Below, one piece after another: positions 24,455 through 33,294 of a stretch of 44,008 bases of DNA. The stretch's first letter is position 1; the number at the start of each line of letters is the position of its first letter. The DNA is taken from assembly GCA_947471905.1 (NCBI GenBank), contig CANIZT010000003.1, forward strand, positions 1 to 44,008, in the 5' to 3' direction. Source of the DNA: Verrucomicrobiaceae bacterium. Lineage in GTDB: Bacteria; Verrucomicrobiota; Verrucomicrobiia; Verrucomicrobiales; Verrucomicrobiaceae. Position numbers and translations under genes: made by a program. Under the pieces are notes generated by a model that was given only the letters and a program-made list of their open reading frames with translations, made no database searches and was not told where the DNA came from.

Positions 24455-26848
24455 CTACGGGAGCTTGATGAGCGTTGGTTTGTCCGTGCTCGATTCGATG
24501 GCTGTGATGGTGTCGCGGACGGAGTTGGCTTTCTGGAGGCCAAGGTTTTTGGGGAAGTCTTTTTCTTCTTTCTCGAAGTAGTGCGCGAGCTTCTCCAGAT
24601 CAGGGATCACCGCTTTCGCGTGAGTTCCATAGTTGAGCAGGATCTTCATCAGTTCCGGCGTGCGGTTTTGACTCGACCACGGATTTTGATCACGCGCGTA
24701 TTTCACGAGCGCGCTGATGCCTTCCTCGATGTGATGCTGGGCAAGCAGGCGCAGACCCTCCACCCGGATTTGGTCAGCAAACATCTCGCCACTGGGTGCG
24801 GGCTGAACGATCGCTTCGTGGATGGCCGGGAGAAGCGGCTGAATCTCTTCAAATGAGAGCTGGCGATACACGGAGCCGATGCTGCCGCGAGCGCGACCAT
24901 CTTGATTCTTCAACCCGGCCTGCACGGCCTTGTAGAGCGCAGGACGATCCACGCCAGCAAGTGAGCGGCTGAGCATTCCATCGCGATCAAACAGCGCAAA
25001 GGTGAGGTAGCGCTGCTGCATGCTGCGAGGATCGTTTTTCGTGTCCACCTGCGCCAGAAGTTCGAGGAGTTGCGGCACCGCCTTCATCGCAGGCGCGCCG
25101 ATGGCGGCGAGCGCTTCGGCGGCTTTGATGCGCAGCCAGAGATCTTCATGGCCCAAGGTCTTGCGCAGTGCATCCACCGCAGGTGCGGCGCGTCCGCGCA
25201 GGAAAATCAGGCCCTGGCACGCACCGTAACGGACATCGAGGCTTGGAGAGTCGAGCATTTCGATCAATGTGGCGACTGAAGTGCTCTTGCGCCGACCTAA
25301 CGCCATCGCGGCACGTTCGCGCACGATGGGCGACCAGTTGCGCAGGCGTTCGAGCAGTTGTTCATCACTCAGCGCGTCGTAGAAGCTGTTGCGGTCCTTG
25401 TTGTTCCATCCACGGCCATCGGAAACGATGGATTGGGCCGCAGCGGCATCGAGCTGAGGCACCGCGCCAGACTTTTTGCCAGTGAGATGGATCTTCTTCA
25501 GCGGCATCGCGTAGGCCAGCAAGTAAGCACCGGTGCAGTCCCAGCCCGAATAGCTGTCGTTGCCATTTTCAGGCGGGCCTTGATGAAGAAAACTGCCCTC
25601 CCAACGCCGCGCGAGATCGAAATACCACGCGCCGAACTCCTGCATCCACGCTCCCGTGGCCTGCGGTCCGCTGTGCGCGACGCCGGGCATCGCCCAGAGC
25701 ATATTGAAGAAGTTGCCCGTGTGTCCCGTGTCGCGTTCAGGACCGTGGGAGGCTAAACTCATGCGCGAGAAGAACTCCGTGCCCTTGGGCTCGCCGAGCA
25801 AGTTGAACAACACCGAAACCATGCCGCACTTGCCGTTGTCCTCATGGTTCTCGATCCACGGATGATGGTCACCATACGGGATGCATCCTTTGCCGATGTA
25901 GAAACGCAGCAATCGGGCGCTGCGTTCGATGGCGAGATCGATCGCTGGATCTTTGACGCCTGCGGTGCGAGCCATCACCAGACCGATGGTCAGCGGTATG
26001 CCTGGCGAGTTCATCATCCCGTAACCGCCGAGTCGGCCATCAGGTTTCGCAAAGCCATGACCCCAGGAGCCGACAGCGCTCTGTCCATTGGCCGCTTCCA
26101 TAGCGAGACGCCGCAGCCCCGGCAGCACCGACTGATCACCCGTCGCGCTCACATACTCGCCGAGGAACATCATCACGTAGCCGTAGTGCCACGTCTGCAT
26201 GCTGTTCGATGAAAACGCCGCTGCCCACTGTGCTTCTTGTTTGATCAGCGGCAGGTAGGCCGCGTCACCGCTCGCCAACAGAGCCAGCGCATTCAGAGAA
26301 CGCGGAATCGGGTCCTGATTGCCATAACCCGCAGCACTCATGCGTGCTGCGATGGCCTTGCAGCCCTGCTCAAGGATGAGCTTCGACTTCGCGCAATCAA
26401 ACGGAGCCGTGGACGAGTAGCTACCGAGCACAGGCAGCTTCAAAACGACGTTCTCGGTTTTTCCCGAGCGCCATCGCGTGAGCACCAGTTTGCCACCACC
26501 GGCCTCCGTTTCGGCTGAAGTGAGCGCCTGACCCAGTTCCGTGCGTGGATCGACCGAAAACGCTTTGTCGCCGACGCCAAGGATCACGTCGCCAACAGCG
26601 AACACACCATCCGCAGGCGACTGGGGCTCCACTTTCGTGATGGCGATCTGGCGCGCGTCACTCGTCACCATCTTGTCGCAATACAGCCACCCACGCAGAC
26701 CCGTGGCACCGAGGTTCCAGTCGTGCTTCGCGTTCTTCGGGATCACATCGCCTTTCGTGAAGTCGGGCGGCGGGGCTTGATCGTTTTTGCCAGCGGAGTG
26801 AGCGAGCGTGGTGAACAGGAACGTGGCGAGGATGAGTGGGAGCTTCAT
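24455..26848 (-). CDS. DUF6288-type exported protein: PDZ, alpha/alpha barrel, HEAT repeats
   Basis: A 797-residue secreted protein starting at ATG 26848 (signal peptide MKLPLILATFLFTTLAHSA). A PDZ-like domain lies at about 45-140 (ITKVEPQSPADGVFAVGDVILGVGDKAF). A helical region follows at about 155-440 (SLNALALLASGDAAYLPLIKQEAQW, HYGYVMMFLGEYV), resembling the alpha/alpha-toroid of terpenoid-cyclase-like or lyase folds. HEAT-like repeats occupy about 515-770 (SPIVRERAAMALGRRK, RIKAAEALAAIGAPAMKAVPQLLELL). I recognise this layout as DUF6288, seen in Planctomycetota and Verrucomicrobiota; its function is unknown. A role in binding or processing a polymer at the cell surface is a guess from the toroid fold and the esterase/sulfatase neighbours. 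It is translationally close to the next gene (1 nt gap) and 46 nt after the LamG-SASA gene. Confidence 0.75.
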   Translation of the reverse strand: MKLPLILATFLFTTLAHSAGKNDQAPPPDFTKGDVIPKNAKHDWNLGATGLRGWLYCDKMVTSDARQIAITKVEPQSPADGVFAVGDVILGVGDKAFSVDPRTELGQALTSAETEAGGGKLVLTRWRSGKTENVVLKLPVLGSYSSTAPFDCAKSKLILEQGCKAIAARMSAAGYGNQDPIPRSLNALALLASGDAAYLPLIKQEAQWAAAFSSNSMQTWHYGYVMMFLGEYVSATGDQSVLPGLRRLAMEAANGQSAVGSWGHGFAKPDGRLGGYGMMNSPGIPLTIGLVMARTAGVKDPAIDLAIERSARLLRFYIGKGCIPYGDHHPWIENHEDNGKCGMVSVLFNLLGEPKGTEFFSRMSLASHGPERDTGHTGNFFNMLWAMPGVAHSGPQATGAWMQEFGAWYFDLARRWEGSFLHQGPPENGNDSYSGWDCTGAYLLAYAMPLKKIHLTGKKSGAVPQLDAAAAQSIVSDGRGWNNKDRNSFYDALSDEQLLERLRNWSPIVRERAAMALGRRKSTSVATLIEMLDSPSLDVRYGACQGLIFLRGRAAPAVDALRKTLGHEDLWLRIKAAEALAAIGAPAMKAVPQLLELLAQVDTKNDPRSMQQRYLTFALFDRDGMLSRSLAGVDRPALYKAVQAGLKNQDGRARGSIGSVYRQLSFEEIQPLLPAIHEAIVQPAPSGEMFADQIRVEGLRLLAQHHIEEGISALVKYARDQNPWSSQNRTPELMKILLNYGTHAKAVIPDLEKLAHYFEKEEKDFPKNLGLQKANSVRDTITAIESSTDKPTLIKLP

Positions 26849-26894
26849 GGGTTGGTGAAAGATTGGCGGTAAAAGATGAAAGGCAGAAACATGG

Positions 26895-29873
26895 CTACGG
26901 AACCGCGATGGGCACTTCGCAGAAGGTGAGGGCTGCGAGACCGTTTTCACCAAGCAGCAGCGTGTCCTGGCTCCATTTCTTTTCTTGGAGGTAAGTGATG
27001 GTTTTCGCCGCAGCGGGCGATTTGAGCTTCAGGGTGAGCGTGCTGCCCTTTGCGCTGCCACTGGCGATGCGATCCGGCTCGCCATCCAGATAGAACTGCG
27101 TTGCGAGCGATTCGAGCCAGACGACGCCTTGATCAAACTCGAGCGTGAGTGTGTCCTTCGCGGCATTCGCAAACGAGACGCGTTTTAGATTCGGCGGCGT
27201 GATGGGCACACCCGGATCGCGGCCATACAGATCGCGCCCGATGAGCGGGTGGAGCATGCGGGCGAACTCGTTGTAGCCCTCTTTTGGATAATGACAGCCG
27301 CCGGGTGGACGAATGCCGAGCGTGGAGAGGATGCTCAGATTGTCGAAGCGCTCCGGAAGCGTGCGCTGGGCCTCGCGCAGGGCCTCGCGCAGGCGGTCGC
27401 CCGCGCCTTTGTCGCCACCCATGGCACAGGAGTTCGGCCAGATTTGGAACATGAAGTAGCGCCACGCATTCGGCAGATCGCGCTGCCAACCGGCGGCCAT
27501 CTCAAGGAAGAGCGGCGCGTAGATTTCATGACCGGGACGGCCCAGCGGGTTGTCCGCAGGCTGGTCGTTCTCGCCTTGATGCCAGATTACCGCGCGCACG
27601 CCATGCGTGAGCCGCGCCTGACGCAAACGCCAGAGCCAGCGACCGTAAATCGTGCTCACGTCCGCAGGATCGGCGGCGTTGCGTTGATGCTGGTCGATGC
27701 GCGTGCCGCCGAGCGCGCCATTGATGATGCAAACAGGGACCTTCTCGCTCGCGATGAGTTGCTTGCCGAGTTCCATGCCCCACCAGCCGATGAAGGTGCG
27801 AAACTCCGGTTCTTGCGGTGCCCATACCGCGCGACTCCAAAGATTCGGACGGCCTTTGCCAGTCCAGTTTTGCCGCAGCCACGCGACTCCGTCATCACGA
27901 CCCATCGGACCGCCGTAAGTGCGCAGCCAATCATTCGTCTCGCGCGGCTTGGGCCGCTCTTCCTTCAAATCGAGCGCCTCGGTGTTGGATTGGCCGTCGA
28001 GCAGAAACACATCGCCGCAGACGAGATCGCCGACCTTTTCGAGCACGGTATCTCCCGCGCCGAACTCGACGCGGTATTTGACGAAACCGGCCTTCAACTT
28101 CGCGCTGAGCGCGTAGCGGCCATTCCCGTCAGTTTTGGCCTTCACGGCGGCGAAAGGCTTGTCATTGGCGAAGACTTTCAAAAACACCTCGGCGGCTTTT
28201 TTGTCCAAAACGCCGCGATAATGCAGCGTGGCCTCGTTTCGGTCGTTGCGCGCATAAAACTGGCCTTCATCGGGCTTTTCATCGTCCTCAGGCTCGCGCT
28301 CGATCCACGTGTGTTTCACAGGCTGCGTGACTTGAATCGTCACTGAGCGCGAAACAGGCGCGCCGCCATTGTTCAAGGTCGCCGTGACAGTCAGAGGACC
28401 GTTTTTCTGCGCCGCGAGCAGTCGCAGACGATCCGGCAAAACATCCTTCGTCACCGCAGCCGGACCGGCCTGCCATTCCATGCGCACGTCACCGGCTTTG
28501 GCAGCATTTGAAATTCGTGGGCGAATCTCCAGCGGCGTGCGGCCATCCCAGTTCGACGGCGCTTCCAATGTGAACTTCGGATCAGGCATCGCTTCGCGCA
28601 CCGTGATCGGAATGTCGCGAGTCTTCACGCCATCCGCACGCACGGCCTTGAGGCGCAGCGTGAGCGATTGATCGCCCGTCACTCGCCCCGCATCGAACTC
28701 GAACGCAAAACGATCCACCGCCAAGATTTGCTCGCGTCCCTCGCGCACAAGTGACCAATAAATCTTCTCCGCGCCGCCTGCCTGTGCCTGGAAACTCGCG
28801 CGACTTTTTTCATCCAGCGCCGCCTTCTCCGGCGTGACAGCGAAATCGCTGCCAGCACGCATCAGCGGCCCCAACAGCGTCTGCAGCGGCTTTTGGTTCT
28901 CGTATTGCAGCCGAATCCACTCCGCGGAGCGCGTCATCTTGGAGACGCGCACTTCGTCCATGTCACCGTGGAAGCCTTCCTCATTGAACCAGCCGCCCAT
29001 CCACAGCGCCGCAGGACTGCTGATCTTCATCGGCGTGCCCGGACGCGTCGAACTGCCGGCAGGCGCACCGTCGATGTAGAGCCGCGCGCTGCCTTTCTCA
29101 TATACAAACGCCGCGTGCTGCCACTCGCCGAGCCGCAGCACTTCATCGCCATGGATGCTGGCCTCTGAGAACCAGCAATCCATGCGAATGTGCGGCGGTC
29201 CGCGCAATTGAAACACCACCTTGCCCTGCGGCTGGCTGTTTCCCCATCCAAACATGCTGCTGCCGGCACGCTCCGCACGAAACCACAGCTCCGTGGTGTG
29301 CGCCTCGTGCCCTGTAGGATAGCCCGTGAGCTTGTCGCCGACCTTGATGCCGCCTTCGCCGTCAAAATGCCGCGTAGCACCGATCACACCCGGCGCGGAC
29401 TGCGTGCGCGTCTCGCCCGGCACCAACGCACCATCCATGTGCCACACACCGACGTAGCCGTTCGACGCGTTGAAGACCGCGCTCGCGTCTGATGTGCTCG
29501 TGGCGCTCGCATTTCCCCAATGCAGATGCAGCGGTAGCCGCGCGTTGCCTTCAAGGCGCGGCACACGCACCCAGATGCTCGCCGTGCCGCGAACTGCGTC
29601 CCATTCGTCAATCTGATGCGACAAGGGCTTGCCATCGCTCGTGGTGAAGCGCACGTCCGCGCCGTCTGGCCTCGCTTGAGAGAAATCGAAGCCATCACGA
29701 TCCAGTCGCACCAGCAGCGGAAACTGCTCCACCACCGCGCCAGCAGGCAGATTTGCGCCCTCCGGCGTGGTGAGCACTGTGAGCACGCCCGAGTGCTTCC
29801 AACCAAGCAAAGGAGCAGCATGTAGGCCAGCCGCGAAGGAGAAGAGTGCAGTAAGGACAAATGAGAACTTCAT
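26895..29873 (-). CDS. Secreted DUF2341-LamG-SASA multidomain esterase
   Basis: A 992-residue protein with a signal peptide (1-20, MKFSFVLTALFSFAAGLHAA). Residues about 45-135 look like DUF2341 (FPLLVRLDRDGFDF, VRFTTSDGKPLSHQIDEWD). Residues 140-325 form a LamG/concanavalin-like lectin domain (GYVGVWHMDG, GEWQHAAFVYEKGSARLYIDG, GDMDEVRVSKMTRSAEWI). Beta-sandwich linkers run to about 610. The C-terminal SASA esterase has DGQSN at 626-630 (nucleophile Ser629), AVIWHQGEND at 761-770, and a His in GGCHYPKEGYNEFA. It probably binds a glycan through LamG and removes acetyl groups from it. It is 18 nt from the upstream SASA gene. All catalytic elements appear intact. Confidence 0.87.
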   Translation of the reverse strand: MKFSFVLTALFSFAAGLHAAPLLGWKHSGVLTVLTTPEGANLPAGAVVEQFPLLVRLDRDGFDFSQARPDGADVRFTTSDGKPLSHQIDEWDAVRGTASIWVRVPRLEGNARLPLHLHWGNASATSTSDASAVFNASNGYVGVWHMDGALVPGETRTQSAPGVIGATRHFDGEGGIKVGDKLTGYPTGHEAHTTELWFRAERAGSSMFGWGNSQPQGKVVFQLRGPPHIRMDCWFSEASIHGDEVLRLGEWQHAAFVYEKGSARLYIDGAPAGSSTRPGTPMKISSPAALWMGGWFNEEGFHGDMDEVRVSKMTRSAEWIRLQYENQKPLQTLLGPLMRAGSDFAVTPEKAALDEKSRASFQAQAGGAEKIYWSLVREGREQILAVDRFAFEFDAGRVTGDQSLTLRLKAVRADGVKTRDIPITVREAMPDPKFTLEAPSNWDGRTPLEIRPRISNAAKAGDVRMEWQAGPAAVTKDVLPDRLRLLAAQKNGPLTVTATLNNGGAPVSRSVTIQVTQPVKHTWIEREPEDDEKPDEGQFYARNDRNEATLHYRGVLDKKAAEVFLKVFANDKPFAAVKAKTDGNGRYALSAKLKAGFVKYRVEFGAGDTVLEKVGDLVCGDVFLLDGQSNTEALDLKEERPKPRETNDWLRTYGGPMGRDDGVAWLRQNWTGKGRPNLWSRAVWAPQEPEFRTFIGWWGMELGKQLIASEKVPVCIINGALGGTRIDQHQRNAADPADVSTIYGRWLWRLRQARLTHGVRAVIWHQGENDQPADNPLGRPGHEIYAPLFLEMAAGWQRDLPNAWRYFMFQIWPNSCAMGGDKGAGDRLREALREAQRTLPERFDNLSILSTLGIRPPGGCHYPKEGYNEFARMLHPLIGRDLYGRDPGVPITPPNLKRVSFANAAKDTLTLEFDQGVVWLESLATQFYLDGEPDRIASGSAKGSTLTLKLKSPAAAKTITYLQEKKWSQDTLLLGENGLAALTFCEVPIAVP

Positions 29874-29891
29874 GTGGTGGTCATGTAGAAC

Positions 29892-31088
29892 TTACTTTTT
29901 GACCACCAGACCAGCCATCGCTTCCGCTAAGCCCTTGCCGACACCGCCGAGAATCTTTGCCGAGCCGAGGTAGTGGAACTCGAAGTTGGAAATGCCTTTC
30001 TCCAGCACTAGGCGTTCTCGCTCCGTGAGTCCCTCGCCGCGCAGTTTATCCACCAAAGCTTTTTCCTCCGCAGGCTTCATCTTGCCTTCCTTCGCGAGCT
30101 TCTTGGCTTTGTCTTTGATGTTGTCGTCCTTTGCTTTCGCGAGAGTCAGTTCACGGTCCCAATACTTCTCCGCCAGAACCGTCGCGACGTTACCTTTGAA
30201 CTCGGGCAAGCTTGCGGGCGCAGCCATCGCGGCACGGAAGTTGTCGTGAGTGGCTTTGTAGCGCTGCTGATCCGGGCCATACAGTGCGGTGGGGCCTCCC
30301 ACACCCATCACGCCGATGACGAAGGGCAGCTTCGGTACGTTCAAGTCTTTGCGCACATCGCGAATGAAGTGCGCCATCGCTGTGCTGTAGGCATCGTAGC
30401 CACCGGGCTTGTCACGGTTCGGATAGGTGCCGCTGTCCACCATGTCGTTCCAGCCTTGGAACCATGCGAAGCCGGCGAGTTCATAACCTTGAGCGGCATC
30501 GTAGCTCGGTACCACGCGTTTGATGTCCGCGAGCACGCTCTTCACATGCTCGACCATGAGCCGATAGTAAACGCCGGTCTCTTTTTCCTTCTCTGCTTTG
30601 ATGGCGGCGAGGTCTTTGCCTTGCTTCTGAAACTGCGCGAGCTGCGTTTCATTGAACACATACGGTCCAGCGCTCGGCGATCGGAAGTCGGTGTTCAGGC
30701 TCTTGCCGCCCCACGCGGTCTTGATGAGCAAGATGGGCGCATCTGTGAACTTTTGCATGTAGAGGCCAAAGGTGAACTCGGGTCCGATCTTCGGTCCATT
30801 TTGACTCGCACCGAAGCCTGCGGTGAGTTTTCCGCTCTTTACCTCATCAGAACTACCGAGTGAGGAAATCCAAACGCGCTCGCAGACCGTCGGAGTGCCG
30901 TCCGCATTCTGCATCTCATCCAGCATCGGCTTCGTCGCCGGGTCCATGCCGATGTGCTCGAAGGTGCTCACCTTGGCATGCCCTTGCATGTTCGACTGGC
31001 CGGCGAGGATGAAGACCTTCAGCGGCTTCGCGTGAAGCTGAGTAGCAAGTAGGAGAATGTTAATCGAGAGGAAGCGCAGATTTTTCAT
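29892..31088 (-). CDS. Secreted SASA-family esterase (sialate O-acetylesterase-like)
   Basis: A 398-residue SGNH-type esterase with a signal peptide (about 1-20). The nucleophile motif is VFILAGQSNMQGH (GQSNM at 30-34, Ser32). The oxyanion region is LLIKTAWGGKSL. The usual WHQGE block is here WFQGWND, a variant seen in a subgroup of the family. Near the C-terminus FEFHYLGSAKILGGVG holds the likely catalytic His. Between them lies a long Lys/Glu-rich helical insert (AKAKDDNIKDKAKKLAKEG). It would remove O-acetyl groups from sugars in the periplasm; sialic acid itself is not implied by the family name. It overlaps the Sel1/C39 gene by ATGA. Confidence 0.88.
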   Translation of the reverse strand: MKNLRFLSINILLLATQLHAKPLKVFILAGQSNMQGHAKVSTFEHIGMDPATKPMLDEMQNADGTPTVCERVWISSLGSSDEVKSGKLTAGFGASQNGPKIGPEFTFGLYMQKFTDAPILLIKTAWGGKSLNTDFRSPSAGPYVFNETQLAQFQKQGKDLAAIKAEKEKETGVYYRLMVEHVKSVLADIKRVVPSYDAAQGYELAGFAWFQGWNDMVDSGTYPNRDKPGGYDAYSTAMAHFIRDVRKDLNVPKLPFVIGVMGVGGPTALYGPDQQRYKATHDNFRAAMAAPASLPEFKGNVATVLAEKYWDRELTLAKAKDDNIKDKAKKLAKEGKMKPAEEKALVDKLRGEGLTERERLVLEKGISNFEFHYLGSAKILGGVGKGLAEAMAGLVVKK

Positions 31089-32359
31089 GGTTTCGTAATA
31101 GGGTTATCGATGACAAAAGCTGGACGGGAGAGAACGCCTTTGGAGAGCGCACCGTAGTGATCAGAGCGCCAGAAGTTCTTCAAGTCCTCGGCGGTGATGA
31201 GTTGGATGCCAGGGGTGGCAACGGCTGGATTGCACAGGATGTAGAGGTTTTCTTTGGCGATGTAACCGCAGACATTGAGCGTGTGTCCGGCGCTGCCGTT
31301 GGGGAACTGCGGGCCGATGTATTTGAAATCCACGACCACCGGACGTCCGGCATCGAGTTCGCTTTTCAGCATGTCGGTGGCTTTGACGAAGCCTTCGTCA
31401 TCTGGCGTGAAGGTGATGAGCTTCCACTTCTGGCCGATCTTCTTCGAGGCATCGAGGAGATGGCCCCAGTCAGTGCCGGTGCCGAGCGGAGATGGACACA
31501 GTTTCTTGAAATCCCAGCCGCCGATCTTGCTGCCTTGAAAACGGGCGAAGATGGCGCAGGCAGTGGAGCCGCAGTTGTTGTAGCCCTGCTGGACGTGCGG
31601 CATTTGCACGAAGGCGAAGTTGCCAGGTTCGCTTTTGCGCTTTCGGTAATCGATGAGCTTCAAAAGGTCTGCTGCTTCTTGAGCAGAAGCATTGCCGGAA
31701 GGTTGCGCTGGATGCCCTCTGGCAGTGGTGGGCATGAGATTGGACGCTTTGGTCCAGTTGGCTTTCGCGGCATCGAGTTCACCCTCTTGAAAGTGCATCT
31801 CACCGAGTAGAACGAGTCCAGAGGGATCGTTCAAGTCCGCCGCACGCTCGGCGAGTTGGCGAGCTTGAAATGCATCAGGCTCGACGCCTTCGCCCGAGCG
31901 ATAAGCCATCGCCGCATTCGCAGCAGCTCGACCATGGCCGCGCTCCGCTGCTTTTTTCCACCATTCGAGCGCCTTCGGGCAATCCTGCGCGGTTCCTTGC
32001 GCACCGAAATAACATTGGCCGAGGTTAAAAGCAGCCTGAGCAGATTCATCCGCCGCTGCTTTGAAATAAGCGATGGCGATCTCTGGACTGCGCTTCACCA
32101 CGGCACCACGGAGATAAGCAAAGCCAACTAAGTCCATTGCGTCCGCATTTCCTGCATCCGCTGCTTTGTGTGCCAACTCCATGGCCTTTGCATCGTCTTT
32201 GGTGACTCCTTTGCCATCGCGGTAGCGAATGGCGAGATCAACCTGCGCTCTGGCATCGCCCTTAGCGGCCTTGCTTTGCAACTCAGCGGTATCGTCGGCA
32301 GACAAGGCGGCAATAGTCATGAAATATGTGGCGAGGAGAGTGTGAAATAGCCTAGACAT
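31085..32359 (-). CDS. Sel1-repeat protein with C-terminal C39-like cysteine peptidase domain
   Basis: A 424-residue exported protein and the first gene of the minus-strand run. After a signal peptide (about 1-20) come Sel1-type TPR repeats (about 28-205: GDARAQVDLAIRYRDGKGV, QAAFNLGQCYFGAQGTAQD, GRAAANAAMAYRSGEGVEP). A papain-like C39 domain follows: Q257/Q258 and Cys263 in QQGYNNCGSTACAIF, His359 in SAGHTLNVCGY and Asn377 in ILCNPAV. This Gln-Cys-His-Asn set is that of C39-like peptidases. The combination suggests a periplasmic scaffold that cuts a peptide bound by the repeats. It might process or activate partners of the locus, but no substrate is evident. The stop overlaps the next start by ATGA. 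Confidence 0.82.
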   Translation of the reverse strand: MSRLFHTLLATYFMTIAALSADDTAELQSKAAKGDARAQVDLAIRYRDGKGVTKDDAKAMELAHKAADAGNADAMDLVGFAYLRGAVVKRSPEIAIAYFKAAADESAQAAFNLGQCYFGAQGTAQDCPKALEWWKKAAERGHGRAAANAAMAYRSGEGVEPDAFQARQLAERAADLNDPSGLVLLGEMHFQEGELDAAKANWTKASNLMPTTARGHPAQPSGNASAQEAADLLKLIDYRKRKSEPGNFAFVQMPHVQQGYNNCGSTACAIFARFQGSKIGGWDFKKLCPSPLGTGTDWGHLLDASKKIGQKWKLITFTPDDEGFVKATDMLKSELDAGRPVVVDFKYIGPQFPNGSAGHTLNVCGYIAKENLYILCNPAVATPGIQLITAEDLKNFWRSDHYGALSKGVLSRPAFVIDNPITKP

Positions 32360-32493
32360 GATCTATGCATCATCATGCAGGGGCAGCCTCAATGTCTTGT
32401 CATTTCTGGACACCCAACCCGTCAAAAGCCGCACAATAAGGAAACGACTGGAAGCTATCCGGCATGAAGCCGAGTGTATGACAACGTCACCGC
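32360..32493. promoter_or_regulatory. Divergent intergenic region between the long operon and the AraC-type regulator
   Basis: These 134 bases separate the Sel1/C39 gene (minus) from the PAS-AraC gene (plus). The promoters of both must lie here or inside the neighbouring genes. I see a short inverted repeat TGCAT-CATC-ATGCA at 32366-32379 right before the operon start and TGTC/GACA half-sites at 32393-32396 and 32409-32412. No convincing -35/-10 pair or Shine-Dalgarno stands out. The call as a regulatory region rests on the divergent arrangement with a regulator gene. Confidence 0.45.
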
Positions 32494-33249
32494 ATGAAAA
32501 AAGCCGCACCAGCCTTTCCTGGCACCCTTTCCAAGCAAGGCACATTGCTGATGGATGCACGCATGATCGAGCAACTGGCCGATCTGATGCATGACACCGC
32601 TTTTTTCATCAAAGATGCTTCCGGACGTTACCAGGTGGTGAATCAATCGCTCGTCGAGCGGCACGGTCTCAAGCACAAATCCCAAATGCTCGGCAGGCGG
32701 CCCTGCGATGTCTGTCCCGGAGACTATGGACGCATCCCCACCGAACAGGATGAGCAGGTGCTGCGCACCGGGCAGCCCATTGTGGAGCGACTGGAGCTTT
32801 TCTGGCGCAGGCCAAACGTGCCGGTGTGGGGCCTTACCAGCAAGCTGCCCATCCGTGATGCACGCGGCCAGGTGACGGGACTCATCGGCATCTCCAAAGA
32901 TCTCGCGGCACCCGTGAGCCGTGAGGACGTCTCACCCGAAGTCGCGCGGGTGCTGCGCTATCTCGAATCGGCTTATGATGACCCGGTGAGCCCATCCTCC
33001 CTCGCTCGAAAAGCAGGCATGACGGCGGCCCGCTTCGCCCGCATCATCAAGCGCATCCACGGCATCAGCCCCATGCAGTTGATCACGAAAACGCGCATCA
33101 CCGTTGGCTGCCGCCTGCTGCGTGAAACCGATGCCAGCGTGGCCCAGATCGCGCTGAACTGCGGTTTTGCCGATCACAGTGCCTTCACACGGGCCTTTCG
33201 TGCGGTCACAAGCTACTCACCCACTGAATACCGCCGACTGATACCCTGA
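32494..33249 (+). CDS. PAS-domain AraC-family transcriptional regulator
   Basis: A 251-residue DNA-binding regulator. Residues about 24-138 form a PAS domain (DTAFFIKDASGRYQVVNQSL, SKLPIRDARGQVTGLIGISKD) containing a CDVC motif at 71-74 that could bind a metal or respond to redox state. Residues about 150-248 are the double helix-turn-helix of the AraC family (SPSSLARKAGMTAARFARIIKR, ASVAQIALNCGFADHSAFTRAF, TSYSPTEYRRL). It is transcribed away from the 30-kb minus-strand run and is the obvious candidate to control it. It also precedes the glycoside hydrolase gene by 45 nt. The ligand sensed by the PAS domain is unknown. Confidence 0.9.
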   Translation: MKKAAPAFPGTLSKQGTLLMDARMIEQLADLMHDTAFFIKDASGRYQVVNQSLVERHGLKHKSQMLGRRPCDVCPGDYGRIPTEQDEQVLRTGQPIVERLELFWRRPNVPVWGLTSKLPIRDARGQVTGLIGISKDLAAPVSREDVSPEVARVLRYLESAYDDPVSPSSLARKAGMTAARFARIIKRIHGISPMQLITKTRITVGCRLLRETDASVAQIALNCGFADHSAFTRAFRAVTSYSPTEYRRLIP

Positions 33250-33294
33250 TCATGTCGTCTTGCGTCCATCATGCCACTACGCGATGAATTACCC

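Noticed and set aside
29892..31088. SASA genes as proof of sialic acid use
   Set aside because: The family acts on many acetylated sugars, and no sialidase, sialic acid lyase or transporter gene is seen in the window.
32366..32379. TGCAT-CATC-ATGCA as an operator for the AraC-type regulator
   Set aside because: Five-base arms occur often by chance, there is no second copy near the regulator gene, and AraC sites are usually direct repeats. It is only mentioned in the intergenic entry.
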